Shown: positions 49,020 through 59,685 of the stretch, in pieces
How positions within the stretch are numbered: the first letter of the stretch is position 1
How the letters are laid out: every line of letters begins with the position of its first letter
NCBI RefSeq assembly: GCF_000183385.1
Contig: NC_014760.1
Span: 310,001 to 374,000 of the forward strand
Source: Mycoplasmopsis bovis PG45
GTDB taxonomy: Bacteria; Bacillota_I; Bacilli_A; Mycoplasmatales; Metamycoplasmataceae
Length of the DNA stretch: 64,000 nt
Direction: 5' to 3'
Notes under the pieces: model-generated
Databases searched by the model: none
Seen by the model: the letters and a program-made list of their open reading frames with translations, nothing else
Told to the model about the DNA's origin: nothing
Position numbers and translations under genes: made by a program

Positions 49020-50486
49020 CTATTTTTGTTCTGTTGCAACTGACTTTTGTCATGGGAAAGTCTTAGCATCATCACGAGGTTCTTTAAGCATAACAACGCC
49101 ACCAAGAGCAATTAGTGTTGTTACAACAATTATAATTGTTTGAATTAATGCTGCTGTTGGTTTTGAAATACTTGTGCTCATTGGAACTACAGAAATAATA
49201 ATGAATATTATTGTGTAGAAGATGTAGCCAAAACCTCAAATTAAACTAAACATTCAACCAATTGTTTTTGGATCTCTGTCAGCATATTCGTGAGGTAGGT
49301 TAAGCATAACGCCTTGGATACCTCATGTACATAAACCAGTTAAGAAACCAAAGATGTATAAGAATACTAATGCAACATAATATTTAGCGCTTGAAGCACC
49401 TAATTCACTAGCTGCAAAATATGCACCTTGGTCTTTTGCAACACCATAAACAAAGACAATTGTAGATAAAACAAAGAATAGAACAGCTAGTGAGATAATC
49501 ATACCAACAAATCATCTTCTCTTAAGATTGAATCTTGATCATAGACCTATTGAGATAGGGCCAACAAAGACCGCAGCTAGGAAAATAACTTGTCAAATCT
49601 TAGCAATTTTTTGTAGTTGTGGTAATATCTCAGCTGGTATATTAGCCATATTTGGTCAGATAACATGTGTTAGTGCTGTTGGGAATACAGCAATAGCTAA
49701 TCAACCACCATATAATAAAATTCATGCATAGGTTGATTTTTTCTTTAGGTAGTCACCAAGAATTGCAAAACCACTTCTTTTTGCAACTTTAGGTGCATTT
49801 GGATCTGTTGATTTAACAGGAGCATCAAATTTAGTGCCAAATATTCCAATTACAATTAAAGGAATAATTGATAGCGCACCTAAAATTGTGAATACAAGAA
49901 CTCAGTTTTTTTGTAATGATTCAACGTTTTGACCGAGAATAACAAATGGAATAATTGAAATAATTGTACCTAATGGGTAGAATCAAATTCCAAATTGTGA
50001 AATCAAGGCTTTTTGTTTTGGGCCAAAGAAGTTAGCAACAACTGGTTGAGTTAGAATAATTAACATTGTACCACCAATTGCCATTATAGTTCTTAGAACA
50101 ATAAAGCCTACATATCCACCACCATTTCCAGGCATAAATTGAGCTGGAACACCAACTAAACACATTGCAATCGCAATAAATGTTGATCATTTGTGGAATA
50201 TTCTTGCTAATAGGAATGCAACAGCTACTGAACCTAAACCACGACCAAAGGTTATGGCTCAGTTTGCCGCTGTATTTTTAAATTGGAAACTTGCATCTGG
50301 AACAATTTGAAAATGTCCCAAAAATCCAGGGGTAGCTTTTCCATTTACGAAACCCTTACCGCCTAGCCCAACCGTGAATCCTCAGTTAGCTATAAATAGT
50401 AAGTATGCAAATGAAATAAAACCTCAAATGATAAAGCCATATGCTACTTTATGCTTTTGAGATCATTCATGAATTTTTTGATTCAT
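49020..50486 (-). CDS. Major facilitator superfamily transporter
   Basis: A 488-residue integral membrane carrier starting MNQKIHEWSQKHKVAYGF, with about 12 hydrophobic segments and many UGA Trp codons. Segments such as WAITFGRGLGSVAVAFLLAR and FFGPKQKALISQFGIW fit the MFS loop and helix pattern. The order of motifs recalls organophosphate or sugar-phosphate antiporters annotated in mycoplasmas, but I cannot fix a substrate. It stands alone, with a terminator on its downstream side. Confidence 0.75.
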
Positions 50487-50785
50487 TGAATCCTTTCATA
50501 TTAAATAATTATTAAACTTATTTAATAATAGTTAAGGTTTTCAGTAAGTTAATATATAGAGAAATAAATTAATGTTTACTAATCCTATGAACAATTACCG
50601 GCATATATACAAATCAAAGTTATATGCGAATTTATTATACCAATTTTATATTAAAACAGGCCTATTTGCATAGATATCCATATAAATATTAGTATTAGAT
50701 TTAACTAAACAACTTGTTTTTGGTGGCAAATTTGAGTATAAATGAAAAAGCCACACAATTGTGTGGCCAAAAAATATATTTTTAA
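50487..50785. other. Gap with strong palindromic terminator
   Basis: No gene seen. GCCACACAATTGTGTGGC (50750-50767) is a perfect 18-bp palindrome with a T run on the minus strand; it terminates the M23-like lipoprotein gene. The rest is A+T-rich and holds the MFS promoter region. Confidence 0.8.
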
Positions 50786-53023
50786 TTATTTATTAAGTTC
50801 AAATAAATCTTCTATACCAAAAGCAAATGTTTTTGAATCTCTTAATTTATAAACAAGATTAGGATCTGCATAACCTTTAGATTGTTCCTTGCTTAGCATT
50901 GATATGTTGTCAACATATGTACGAAGTTCTTTTAAAGCTTTAGGTTTTCCTTTTCCATCTTTTAGTAAAAGACCAGTTTTTGGATCTACTTCATGAACGG
51001 CTTTAGGGTTTAAAAAAACTTCAACACCAGCATTGCCGACAATTCTGTATGTTATTTTTTTATTCTTATCAGTTTTTTTATACTCCTTAACTCTTTTGTC
51101 AATGTTTGATTGTTTTGATTCCTTGTTAAAATGATTTGGAGAAAGTCAGAAATTTCTGTTTGTGTATAAGTTAACATGGGCATGTGCCATTCATCCACCA
51201 TTAGTGTCCTGAGTTCCCAAAAAGCCTATAATTTGGCCTTTTTTGACCTCAGTAGGTGTATCAGCAGACACAGTTGGGACAACCTTAATTGTTCTCTTGC
51301 CCAATGTTACTGTTTCTGATTGTCAGCCTAAACTAGTGTTATTTAAGGTTTTACCGGCATCTAAGTGCAAGAATGACATATAAATATGTTCATTGTTGCC
51401 ATTAAGATAGATTTCTTTTTCTTTTGGACTTCAATCTAAATTAGCAACAGGAATTTTAATAACAACAACAGTACCAACACCAGTAGCCACCACCTTAGTT
51501 GTAAGTTCATAAGCAGCAACAATTTGTCCGTCATAAGGAGCCAAGACTGGTTGAAAATCTGGTGCAATATAGTCTTCACCAATGTGCACATATTTGGGCT
51601 CAACTACATTATCAGCATAGAAAGCTCTTGCTGAAGCATATCCGCCTGAAAATAGTTGTGAATTATAGTGACCAAAAAAGGTTTTATCAATACTTGGTAA
51701 GTTTTTAGTTGTTATTCCTTCAGTAGCAAAAGCAGGAGCTTTAATATTTTGTTTTGTAAATTGTTTATCAAAAAGCAATGAGTATCTACCTACACCAAGA
51801 TGTTTTTCAACTTTAACTAATTCCTGCGAGTTTTTAAGTTTAACATTTAAAGTAACAGTTGCATTTCTAAAGTCTTGAGTTGTAATTTTATCAATTTCAA
51901 CTTTTTCAATATTTGCATCTTTTACGTTAATAAATAAGTTGCCTTTTGTTAAAGTTGACAGATCACTATTGTGCTCAATGTTACCAATTGTGTGTACATC
52001 AATTAATTCAGCTAACTGCAAGTCGCTAATTAATTTTTGCTCTTTAGGTACTGTAAATAAGCCATAAACTGTTTTTCCTGATTCTCAAACAGTAGACTTT
52101 TTCTTGCTGTCAAACAATGAAGCAGCAATTCTAATTTTTGCTTTAGCATTTGATAGTGAGCCATCATTTAGCACAACATCTTCAATGAATTTATTGAATT
52201 TAAGCGTATATTTTTCTTTTTTGCTACCAACAGGTATTTCTAATTCTTTGTCATTGTCTTTTAATATTTCATCTAATTTAGCACTAGAAAATTTTAATAA
52301 CTTTTCATACTGCTTCGAACTTAGTTGATGAATGCCATATTTTGTAATAGCTTGTTTTAATTCATCATCAATATTTTCTAGCTTGACTTCAAAGTCTTGA
52401 CTAGTTAAAGCTTGAATTTTTTGATCATAAGGCTTCAATGCATCAGCAAAAGGTTTATCATTATCTTTGACTTTTACATTTTTGATTCTAAAGTCTATGA
52501 TTTGTTGGCTGTATAAGCCACTTTCATATTTGCTTTTGTCATTTGATTCTAGCGGAAGGCCAACTTTAACCTTGAATAGAACATCATAATTATTTCCTGG
52601 GTCACGTGTAACGTTGTTATAGTCATATGAGAATTTAAGCCTACTTAGCAACTTGTCGCTTAGTTTTAGTTCTTTTTTAACAATTGCCTTGAAAGCTTCA
52701 GTATCAAAATTGATGTACTTACTCATATAGTTGTTTTGCATCATTAAACTATATTCAACTGTCTCAGGCTTGCCCCCTCCCTTATATGATATTAAATTTA
52801 AATGTTCATGTTTATCAAAGTAATCTTTTATATTTGAAAGTAAGTTAACTTGATTATATTTTTCAAATTGTTCAGTCGTTTTATCAGAATTAGCATTACG
52901 TTGATATATGATAACTTCAGAATTATTTTTAGGATCATTACATCTTGCAGATAAAACTGGAATTAATGCACTAAAGCCAACTGCTTGTGAAATAAATAAT
53001 GCTTTGATTTTTCTAGATTTCAT
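50786..53023 (-). CDS. Lipoprotein with C-terminal M23 peptidase domain
   Basis: A 745-residue surface lipoprotein with lipobox LSARC (Cys about 28). The first about 450 residues are hydrophilic and unrecognised. The C-terminal third is an M23/LytM fold: HIGEDY gives His480 and Asp484 (HxxxD), followed by LAPYDGQIVAA and VGTVVVIK, then MAHAHVN with His614 and His616 (HxH). All the usual zinc and catalytic residues are thus present. M23 enzymes cut peptidoglycan bridges, but this organism should lack a wall, so a host protein, a competitor's wall or a non-catalytic role are possible. Continuous through many UGA Trp. Confidence 0.8.
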
Positions 53024-53079
53024 AAATATCCCTATAAATAAGTTAATAAAGTATAAAAAAATGCCAAAAATATCTCTAT

Positions 53080-53985
53080 TTATGACACTGAAATAATAAC
53101 ACCTGTTTTACTCTTAATTCCAATTGCAATAAATGCAATTATAATTGGAATAATAATTGTTAGAGCTAAAACAATTAAAAATCTATATAAAGATTGTAAG
53201 TATGCTTTTAGATTTTCATTTTTATTTTCATTGTTGCTTTTCACCAATAAGGCTGTTTTAACGACTAATTCGATTAATGGAAAAATTAAATGGAATGCGA
53301 AAAAGTCAAAGTATGAGCTTATAAAAATAATAATTCCTACTACAAGCAACTCAATTAATTTTATTTGGAAATGATTTAGTTGATAGTTGGTTGTATCTAT
53401 CATTGCGCTAAAAGGTAATAAAGCTATAAGCATTGTAATAAATAATGCTTCTTTTGCGCTAAACTTGCCTAAAGTTGAATGTTGCTCTTTAGCAAATAAA
53501 TTTGATAGCTTAAATGATTTTAATCATTCATAGTCAACGTTAGTTTTGAACATAGCTTTGAATGAGTAAAATAAGCCTATAAATAAGGCAAATCCAGCAA
53601 AACCACCTAATATTTGTGCCCCAAAAATATAAGGCATACCTTGTCATAATGGTGAACCAATTAAATTATTATCACCAACTACCTGACCTGTTTTTCCAAA
53701 GCCACGAAGAAAGCTTTGAAAAATAACAACTAATGGGTTAAGCATAGGATAAACAGGTAATTTTGATCCTATACTTGCAAATGCTCATGGCAAGAAAAAT
53801 GCTAAGGCAGTTGCAATGGTATAACCAACTGATAAAAATATTTTGCTTTTGTTCTTTTTAGACAAAAAAGACAAAAACATTCAAGTAAACACAAAAAACA
53901 CTAAAAAAAGCACAGTAAGAAATTCAAATGCAAAAGCAGTTGGATTTCAAAACTTTCTTAAAGCCGATCCGGGTAAATTTGTCAT
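53080..53985 (-). CDS. Multi-spanning membrane protein, degenerate aquaporin-like
   Basis: A 301-residue integral membrane protein beginning MTNLPGSALRKFW. The first half follows the MIP channel pattern: AFEFLTVLFLVFF, then PMLNPLVVIFQSF where NPL replaces the first NPA, then MPYIFGAQILGGFAGFALF matching the AQxxGAxxGA helix. In the second half no NPA is found. It could be a diverged water/glycerol-type channel or an unrelated membrane protein. It lies 8 nt after ackA in the pta-ackA direction. Confidence 0.5.
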
Positions 53986-53993
53986 TTTGTTCC

Positions 53994-55196
53994 TTAGTTA
54001 TGTGAATTAACTAGTTCTTTAACATATTTAGCAATAACTATTTCCTCATTTGTCCGCATTTTATAAATTGGTATTTCAGATTCTTGCGAGGAAATAAGCA
54101 TATAGTCTTCATAGTTAGCTAAATTGCTTTCTTCATCTAAAAATAATTTATATGACTTAACTTTATCAATAATCATTTTTCTTAGAACTGCATCATTTTC
54201 ACCCATGCCTGCAGTAAAGACTATAGCGTCAGGATAGTGAATCTTATTAAGATACATAGCCATATAGTCAACTACGCGTTGAGCATACAATTCAATTGCA
54301 AATTTAGCATCTTCATTTTCATTAGAAAGTTTATGTAAATCTCTAATGTCACTAGAAATTCCAGAAACACCTAATAAACCTGAATTTTTAACTAGCATAT
54401 CAAAAACTTCTTGGGGATCTTTATGTTCTATTCTTACTAAATAATCAACTATTCCAGGATCTATTGCACCTGATCTAGTACCCATCATAAGCCCATCAGT
54501 TGAGCTAAATCCAACTGAAATATCAAATGATTTGCCATCTTTAATAGCACATAATGAGCTTCCTGAGCCTAAATGAGCGACTACAATATTAATCTTGTCT
54601 TTACCTAAAATTTGCTTCATTCTGCCAGTAATATAATCATGACTTAGGCCATGGTAGCCAAATTTTTCAATGTTATATCTAGTTGCTCATTCTTTATTAA
54701 TTGAAAACTGCTTATTAATTTTAGGAATATCTGTGTGAAAAGCTGTATCTTGAGCTACTATTTTAGGCACATTTGGTAAGTATTCAATGAAACCGTCTAG
54801 GGTAGCTAAAAATGGCGGAGTGTGCAGTGGAATAAATTTTTCTGCATATGTTACAATACTTTCTCTAACTTCAGGCGAGTAAAAAACTGGAGATAAGAAC
54901 TTAAAGCCAGCATAAGGGATTCTAAAGCCTATTGCTTCAATTTCATCTAATTCAGAAATAAAATTGTGCTCTTTTCAATATTTGAGCAATTTTTCAACAG
55001 CTACTAAATGGTTAGGCAAGCCTTCTTTGTGTTCATATTTATTAGCCTTATCTTTAAGAATCAAATTGCCATCTAAAGCAATACGTTCGCATATACCAGT
55101 GCCTAGTAGTTCTAAATCCTTGTCAGCATATAAAGCCCACTTTAAAGAACTACTACCAGCATTAATAACTAATATTTTTTTAATTTGGTTATTCAT
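53994..55196 (-). CDS. ackA: Acetate kinase
   Basis: Acetyl phosphate + ADP to acetate + ATP, the ATP-yielding end step of fermentation. 400 residues with KILVINAGSSSLKWALY at the N-terminus, VAHLGSGSS (phosphate-binding), GFSSTDGLMMGTRSGAIDPG and FTAGMGEN near the C-terminus. The ATG at 55196 gives the usual N-terminus; an in-frame TTG four codons earlier is less likely. It is 19 nt after pta. Confidence 0.96.
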
Positions 55197-55215
55197 ATAA
55201 TCATCCAATCAAGCC

Positions 55216-56190
55216 TTATTTAAAGGTATATCCGTTTAAAATAGTAATTGATGTTACATCAATAACATCTGCAACAGTTGCACCGCGACTAAAGTCGTTG
55301 ATAGCCCCATTTATTCCTTGTAATATTGCACCAACTGCACCATATTTACCCATTCTTTGAGCAATTTTGCAGCCTATATTACAGCTTTCTAGGTTTGGAA
55401 AAATAAATACTCCAGTTTCTTTTTGAACTGCACTAGGAAACTTAGCTTTTCTTACATTTAGGTCATAGGCTGAATCAAATTGCATTTCACCATTAATTAC
55501 ATTTAAACCTCTTTCAGTGGCAATTTTTGCAGCTTCTCTAACTAAGTCAGGATTTTCACCTTTGCCTGAGTTATTGGTTGAATAAGTCAAAAAAGCCCCT
55601 AGACTATTCATATTCATCATATTAGCAAAACTAATTGCATTGGTTGCAATGTCAACTAATTGTTCTGCATTAGGTTTTTGCACTGTTGATGGATCTGTAA
55701 AAATAAGTTGCTCATCATCTTTATGCATAACTATAACACTAGAAATAGTTTTAATTCCTGGTTTTGCACCAATGCATTTAAAAGCAGCACGTAAGATATC
55801 GGCAGTTGAATAAATTAAGCCACCAACAGCACTATCAACATCCTTTAATTTAATCATCATAGCGCCATAGTAAGGTCTGGTGTGCATATTTTTTAAGCAA
55901 GTTTCATAGTCTTCTTTGCCATTACGAATTTTAACTAATTCATTAGCATAAGCCTTAATTGACTCTTCTTCCTTGCTTAAAATAATGTTTTCTAGGCCAT
56001 CATCAACAACTTGAGATTCATTTTCCAAAAGCATAATTGGCTTTGCTAAATTATTTTTCTTAAAATATAAAGCAGCTTCACGGGCTCTTTTGTCATCACC
56101 ATCAATAAACAAAACTGACAAAATTTGTTTTTGACATTTCTCTTTTAGCAAAGAGCTAATATAAGCACTAAATTTCGAAGTAGTGTGCAT
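55216..56190 (-). CDS. pta: Phosphate acetyltransferase
   Basis: Acetyl-CoA + phosphate to acetyl phosphate + CoA. The 324-residue product matches the short Pta/EutD form: MMIKLKDVDSAVGGLIYST, the GAFLTYSTNNSGKG loop, GEMQFDSAYD, FPNLESCNIGCKIAQRMG and a terminal GPINDFSRG-like NDFSRGATVADV. GGGAG precedes the ATG. Operon pta-ackA. Confidence 0.96.
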   Translation of the reverse strand: MHTTSKFSAYISSLLKEKCQKQILSVLFIDGDDKRAREAALYFKKNNLAKPIMLLENESQVVDDGLENIILSKEEESIKAYANELVKIRNGKEDYETCLKNMHTRPYYGAMMIKLKDVDSAVGGLIYSTADILRAAFKCIGAKPGIKTISSVIVMHKDDEQLIFTDPSTVQKPNAEQLVDIATNAISFANMMNMNSLGAFLTYSTNNSGKGENPDLVREAAKIATERGLNVINGEMQFDSAYDLNVRKAKFPSAVQKETGVFIFPNLESCNIGCKIAQRMGKYGAVGAILQGINGAINDFSRGATVADVIDVTSITILNGYTFK

Positions 56191-56427
56191 AGTTTCTCCC
56201 TCTATAATAATTGTTTAAAAAGTATATTAAAAAATAAAGACCCTATTACAATTATATTCGCTTATATAACAGACTTAAAACAGTGTGTGGAAAAATTTCC
56301 CTTGCTTTAGAAATTTTTAGTTTTAAAATTAACTTTTTTTGTAACAAAATATATGGTTTTAGATCAAAACAATGAATGCTTTTATGCATACATTAGCAAA
56401 CCATATATAATTATTCATTAACAAAGC

Positions 56428-56461
56428 AAAAAGCACCACAAGTTAACTTGCGGCGCTTTTT
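56428..56461. terminator. Strong hairpin upstream of the IS30 transposase
   Basis: AAAAAGC-ACC-ACAAG and CTTG-CGG-CGCTTTTT arms form a near-perfect stem with T runs on both strands. No gene upstream seems to need it; inside the IS it could block read-through into the transposase. Confidence 0.6.
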
Positions 56462-56520
56462 GTTGCCTTTTGTTAAAATTTGAGTATCTAAATTAAAAAA
56501 GAAAGGCTTTTACATTATAT

Positions 56521-57771
56521 ATGATTAGCAATGACAAAAATACTAGTTATTCAACTGACCTATGCTTGCTTAAAAAGAAATTAAATGTGCACGGCAAGTA
56601 CAAGTTTAATTATGTACATTATGTAATTGATGAAACGAATTGAGATGAAATATTGACCAAGTCAAATCACAAAACCAATAAAAATAACATTAGCCCGTTG
56701 AGACTTAAAGAAATTCTTGAAAGGCTAATTGCAGGCTATGATATGAAAACTGTTTCTAATATTGTGGGGTTTAAATCAAGATCAATTTATAACTTATTTG
56801 ACAGAATTACAATTGAAACAAAGCGTGGCTATGCTAAATATCAAAAGAAATGTAAATTGTGTGGTATGGACTTAAAAGGCAAAACAATATATGTAATTAG
56901 TGCTCTCAAATTTTTGAATTTAATTGAAACAAGACATGATTCAAAAAGATTAGAAAACAATTCTAAATTGCTTATGAAATACATTGAGATTTTTAAGTTT
57001 TACAAACAGTTACTGTACTTTTATTTGAAGAATAGAAATAGTTTTAACTTAGATAGTAAAGCTGTTAAACAGTCTGTGGCAAGCATTATTTTTAAATACA
57101 TAAGAGAACTAGAAGCACAGGGAAAGCTTCAAAATTCATATATTCCATCAGTTCAAAACTTTTACCGTATATTGGCTAAACATAGTGCTTTTGGTCTAAA
57201 ATTAGATATTCTTCCATATAAATCAAACGGTAAATATGGAAGTAGAACAACAGTAAAGCATGAGACAAAGAAGAAAACAATAGGCAAACTTATTACTGAA
57301 CGTCCAGAATCAGTTAATTTAAGGCTAAATGACAATGATTATGAAATGGACACTGTAATTGGTTTAAGATCTGACAATTATTGCATTCTTACATTAATCA
57401 ACAGAAAATCTAGAATGTTTTATTGCACGCTCTCTAGAAGAAATGCAAAAGCAATAAAAGAAAATTTGGAGAAATTGATTAAGGACAATAATCTTGTTAT
57501 TGACACATTAACTATTGATAATGGAAGTGAAAATTACAAACTTCCAGAGATAGAATCAATCAAAGAAATTTTCCATTGTCATCCTTATTCATCATCAGAA
57601 AAAGGTAGCATTGAAAATGCTCACAGGCTTTTAAGAAGATACATTCCAAAGGGAAAATCTATAGATAAATATGTTGGTCAAGATCTAAAACCAATAGCCG
57701 ATTTTATAAATTCACATCCAAGAATTTATAAAGGTGTCTCAGGCTTTAAATGTGCTAAGCAAATGCAATAA
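56521..57771 (+). CDS. IS30-family transposase
   Basis: A 416-residue transposase. The N-terminal part has a helix-turn-helix-like region (LKEILERLIAGYDMKTVSNIVGF). The DDE triad is visible: YEMDTVIG (Asp), LTIDNGSEN (Asp) and the IS30-typical block YSSSEKGSIENAHRLLRRYIPKG with the catalytic Glu. A UGA Trp lies at 56641. The gene appears intact from ATG 56521 to TAA. The 330 nt before it (56191-56520) carry no other gene. Confidence 0.9.
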
Positions 57772-57797
57772 AAATTAACATCAACACAAAATTTTGC

Positions 57798-57838
57798 ACT
57801 TTTGAGTACTCAAAAGTATCTTTTCTTTATTCTTTTTT
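57798..57838 (+). terminator. Terminator after the transposase
   Basis: ACTTTTGAGTACTCAAAAGT (57798-57817) is a perfect 20-bp palindrome followed by T-rich sequence. Confidence 0.75.
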
Positions 57839-58040
57839 TATGCTTTAGGCCATTTTCTTGTCAGAACAACCAAAAATTGGTATTATTTTTTCAATACTCA
57901 AATTAGGTGCTTTTTAATTTAAGAATTTATAAAACCATATATAATTTTAAGAACATAAATAATTTATAATATAAATAATAGTCTACAAGATATCCCTAAT
58001 TCAGATATCATGGATTTTTAAATAGTAAGGAGGAATTAAT

Positions 58041-58277
58041 ATGTTTAAAATGCAATTTACAGACGTTGGTGAAGGTCTTCACGAAGGAACAGTTGTTGAC
58101 GTTTTTGTTACTGAAGGTCAAGAAGTTAAAGAAGGTCAAGACTTATTCTCAGTTGAAACTGACAAAATGACAACAGAAATTCCTGCTCCAGTATCAGGCA
58201 AAATTGTTAAAATTTTAATTTCTGCTGGTCAAGAAATTCATGTTGGTGAAGAAATTTTTCACATTGAAACAAACTAA
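58041..58277 (+). CDS. Free-standing lipoyl-domain protein
   Basis: A 78-residue protein that is a single biotinyl/lipoyl domain of the E2 type: MFKMQFTDVGEGLHEGTV, then SVETDKMTTEI with the modifiable Lys42, then PVSGKIVKILISAG. No linker, E1-binding or acyltransferase domain follows. It could be a swinging arm for a separate dehydrogenase complex, a GcvH-like carrier, or a fragment left after loss of the rest of an E2. GGAGG precedes the ATG, TATAAT is at 57965-57970, and a terminator follows, so it looks like a working one-gene unit. It is next to the IS30 element. Confidence 0.88.
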   Translation: MFKMQFTDVGEGLHEGTVVDVFVTEGQEVKEGQDLFSVETDKMTTEIPAPVSGKIVKILISAGQEIHVGEEIFHIETN

Positions 58278-58298
58278 TTTCAAATTAGCAATACAGAA

Positions 58299-58330
58299 AA
58301 ATTCAAGGCAAACAGGGTCTTGAATTTTTT
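58299..58330 (+). terminator. Terminator after the lipoyl gene
   Basis: AAATTCAAG (58299-58307) and CTTGAATTT (58319-58327) pair, then a T run. Confidence 0.85.
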
Positions 58331-58483
58331 AATTGTTTTTAGTCCAAAAATAATAGAGAATATTATGGAATATTTTACATTTTGAATTTATGGTCGGTAT
58401 ATTTAGTAAAATAAAATTAGTATTAAAAATGTGTTTTTAAAGCATATTTAATTAATACTTATTAATTTACAAAGGACGAGTTT

Positions 58484-59455
58484 ATGAAAAAAATTATTGT
58501 AGTTGGACTAGGTAATGTTGGATTTACATACATCAATACATCAGTAGCAAGAGGGCTTGAAGCTGAATGAGTATTAGTTGATAAAAATGTTCAAATCGCT
58601 GAAGCGCACGCTCACGACTTTGAAGATATGGTTTCATTGATGCCAAGAAATGGTTCAACATTTAGACCAGGTACATTATTAGAAGATTCTAAGGATGCTG
58701 ATGTTGTTGTTATTACAGCATCAATTCCAGCTGACAAGACATTCTCAGACCGTATGGCTTTAGCAGGTGCAAATGCTAAATTAATGCAAAGCTTTGCTAA
58801 AGATTTAGATGCTGCTGGTTTCAAAGGCATTGTTGTAGTAGCTGCTAACCCATGTGACGTTATGGCTGCTGCTGTACATTATGGAAGCAAAATTCCAGCT
58901 AACAGAGTTATTTCTGCAGGTACAAACTTAGAAACTGGTAGATTGAAGAAAATGCTTGCCGCAAAATTCAAAACATCACCTGATGCAATTAGAGCATCTG
59001 TATTAGGTGAACATGGCGCTACAGCTATGATAGCTTGATCAACTGTTAAAGTTGGTGAAACAACTTTAGAAGGATTAGTAGAATCAGGCAAGATTACTAA
59101 GGAAGACTACGAAGAAGTTCTTAAACAAGTTATTGCTGAAGCATTCTACATTTGATCACGTAAAGGTAATACACAATTTGGTATTGCAACATCATTATTT
59201 GAAATTACAAAAGCAATTTTAGATAATAGACGTACTGTGATGAATTTAGGTGTTAAAATTCCTGAAGGCTATAAACACGCAGGTATTTATGTATCAATTC
59301 CTGTAATTATCGGTGAAAATGGATACGAATACTTACCATTCAAACCAAGTTTAACAAAAGAAGAATGAACAAAATTTGAAGCTTCAACTGAAGCAGTTGC
59401 TAAGGTTCACACAGACATTCTTAAGTCAATTGGTGTTGACGTTAAATTTGAATAA
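58484..59455 (+). CDS. ldh: L-lactate/malate dehydrogenase family protein
   Basis: NAD-dependent 2-hydroxyacid dehydrogenase, 323 residues; reduces pyruvate to lactate (or oxaloacetate to malate). The Rossmann motif is VGLGNVGFTY, an Asp (VLVDKN) fits NAD, AANPCDV carries a catalytic-loop Asn, TNLETGRLKKML the substrate Arg, and LGEHGATAM the catalytic His. The mobile loop reads ASIPADKTFSDR rather than the usual GAPQKPGETR, so lactate versus malate preference is not certain. UGA Trp codons are at 58568 and 59036. AAAGGA precedes the ATG. Confidence 0.88.
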
Positions 59456-59493
59456 CATTTATTAGTTCAAATAATTAATGAGTATTTAAGTAT

Positions 59494-59549
59494 CCCCCTC
59501 CATCTTTTTCCAATTAATGTATTTCTTTCTTTCTTTGTGATGGGGGGGG
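59494..59549. repeat. G+C-rich inverted repeat with eight-G run after ldh
   Basis: CCCCCTCCATC (59494-59504) can pair with GATGGGGGGGG (59539-59549) along 11 positions with one G-T wobble, around a 34-nt pyrimidine-rich loop. There is no T run, so it may be a stability stem or unusual terminator. Such G/C tracts are rare in this A+T-rich DNA. Confidence 0.65.
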
Positions 59550-59685
59550 TACTTTATTTACCCTTTACCTTTTCTTTATCACTTTAAGTATTTAAGTCTT
59601 AAAAAATAAGGATAATTGTTCTTTTATGTATTACCTTTATAAAAAATAATTTTAGAACTCTTGACAGATAGTGGAGGGCTCAAAA

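Larger units (their letters stand above)
56349..57946 (+). mobile_element. IS30-family element and flanking repeats
   Basis: An IS30-type transposase gene flanked by 15-bp direct repeats AAACCATATATAATT (56398-56412 and 57932-57946). An inverted copy ATATATGGTTT lies at 56349-56359, so the left repeat is also the right arm of an inverted repeat with a 38-nt loop. AAAAAGCACC (56428-56437) and its complement GGTGCTTTTT (57906-57915) may be the terminal inverted repeats. IS1630 of M. fermentans, an IS30 relative, is known to target and duplicate inverted repeats. Exact ends are uncertain. Confidence 0.6.

Noticed and set aside
49020-50486. Suspected frameshift near the end of the MFS gene
   Set aside because: Rechecking the bases around 49081-49141 gave one open frame to TAG at 49020; the gene looks whole.
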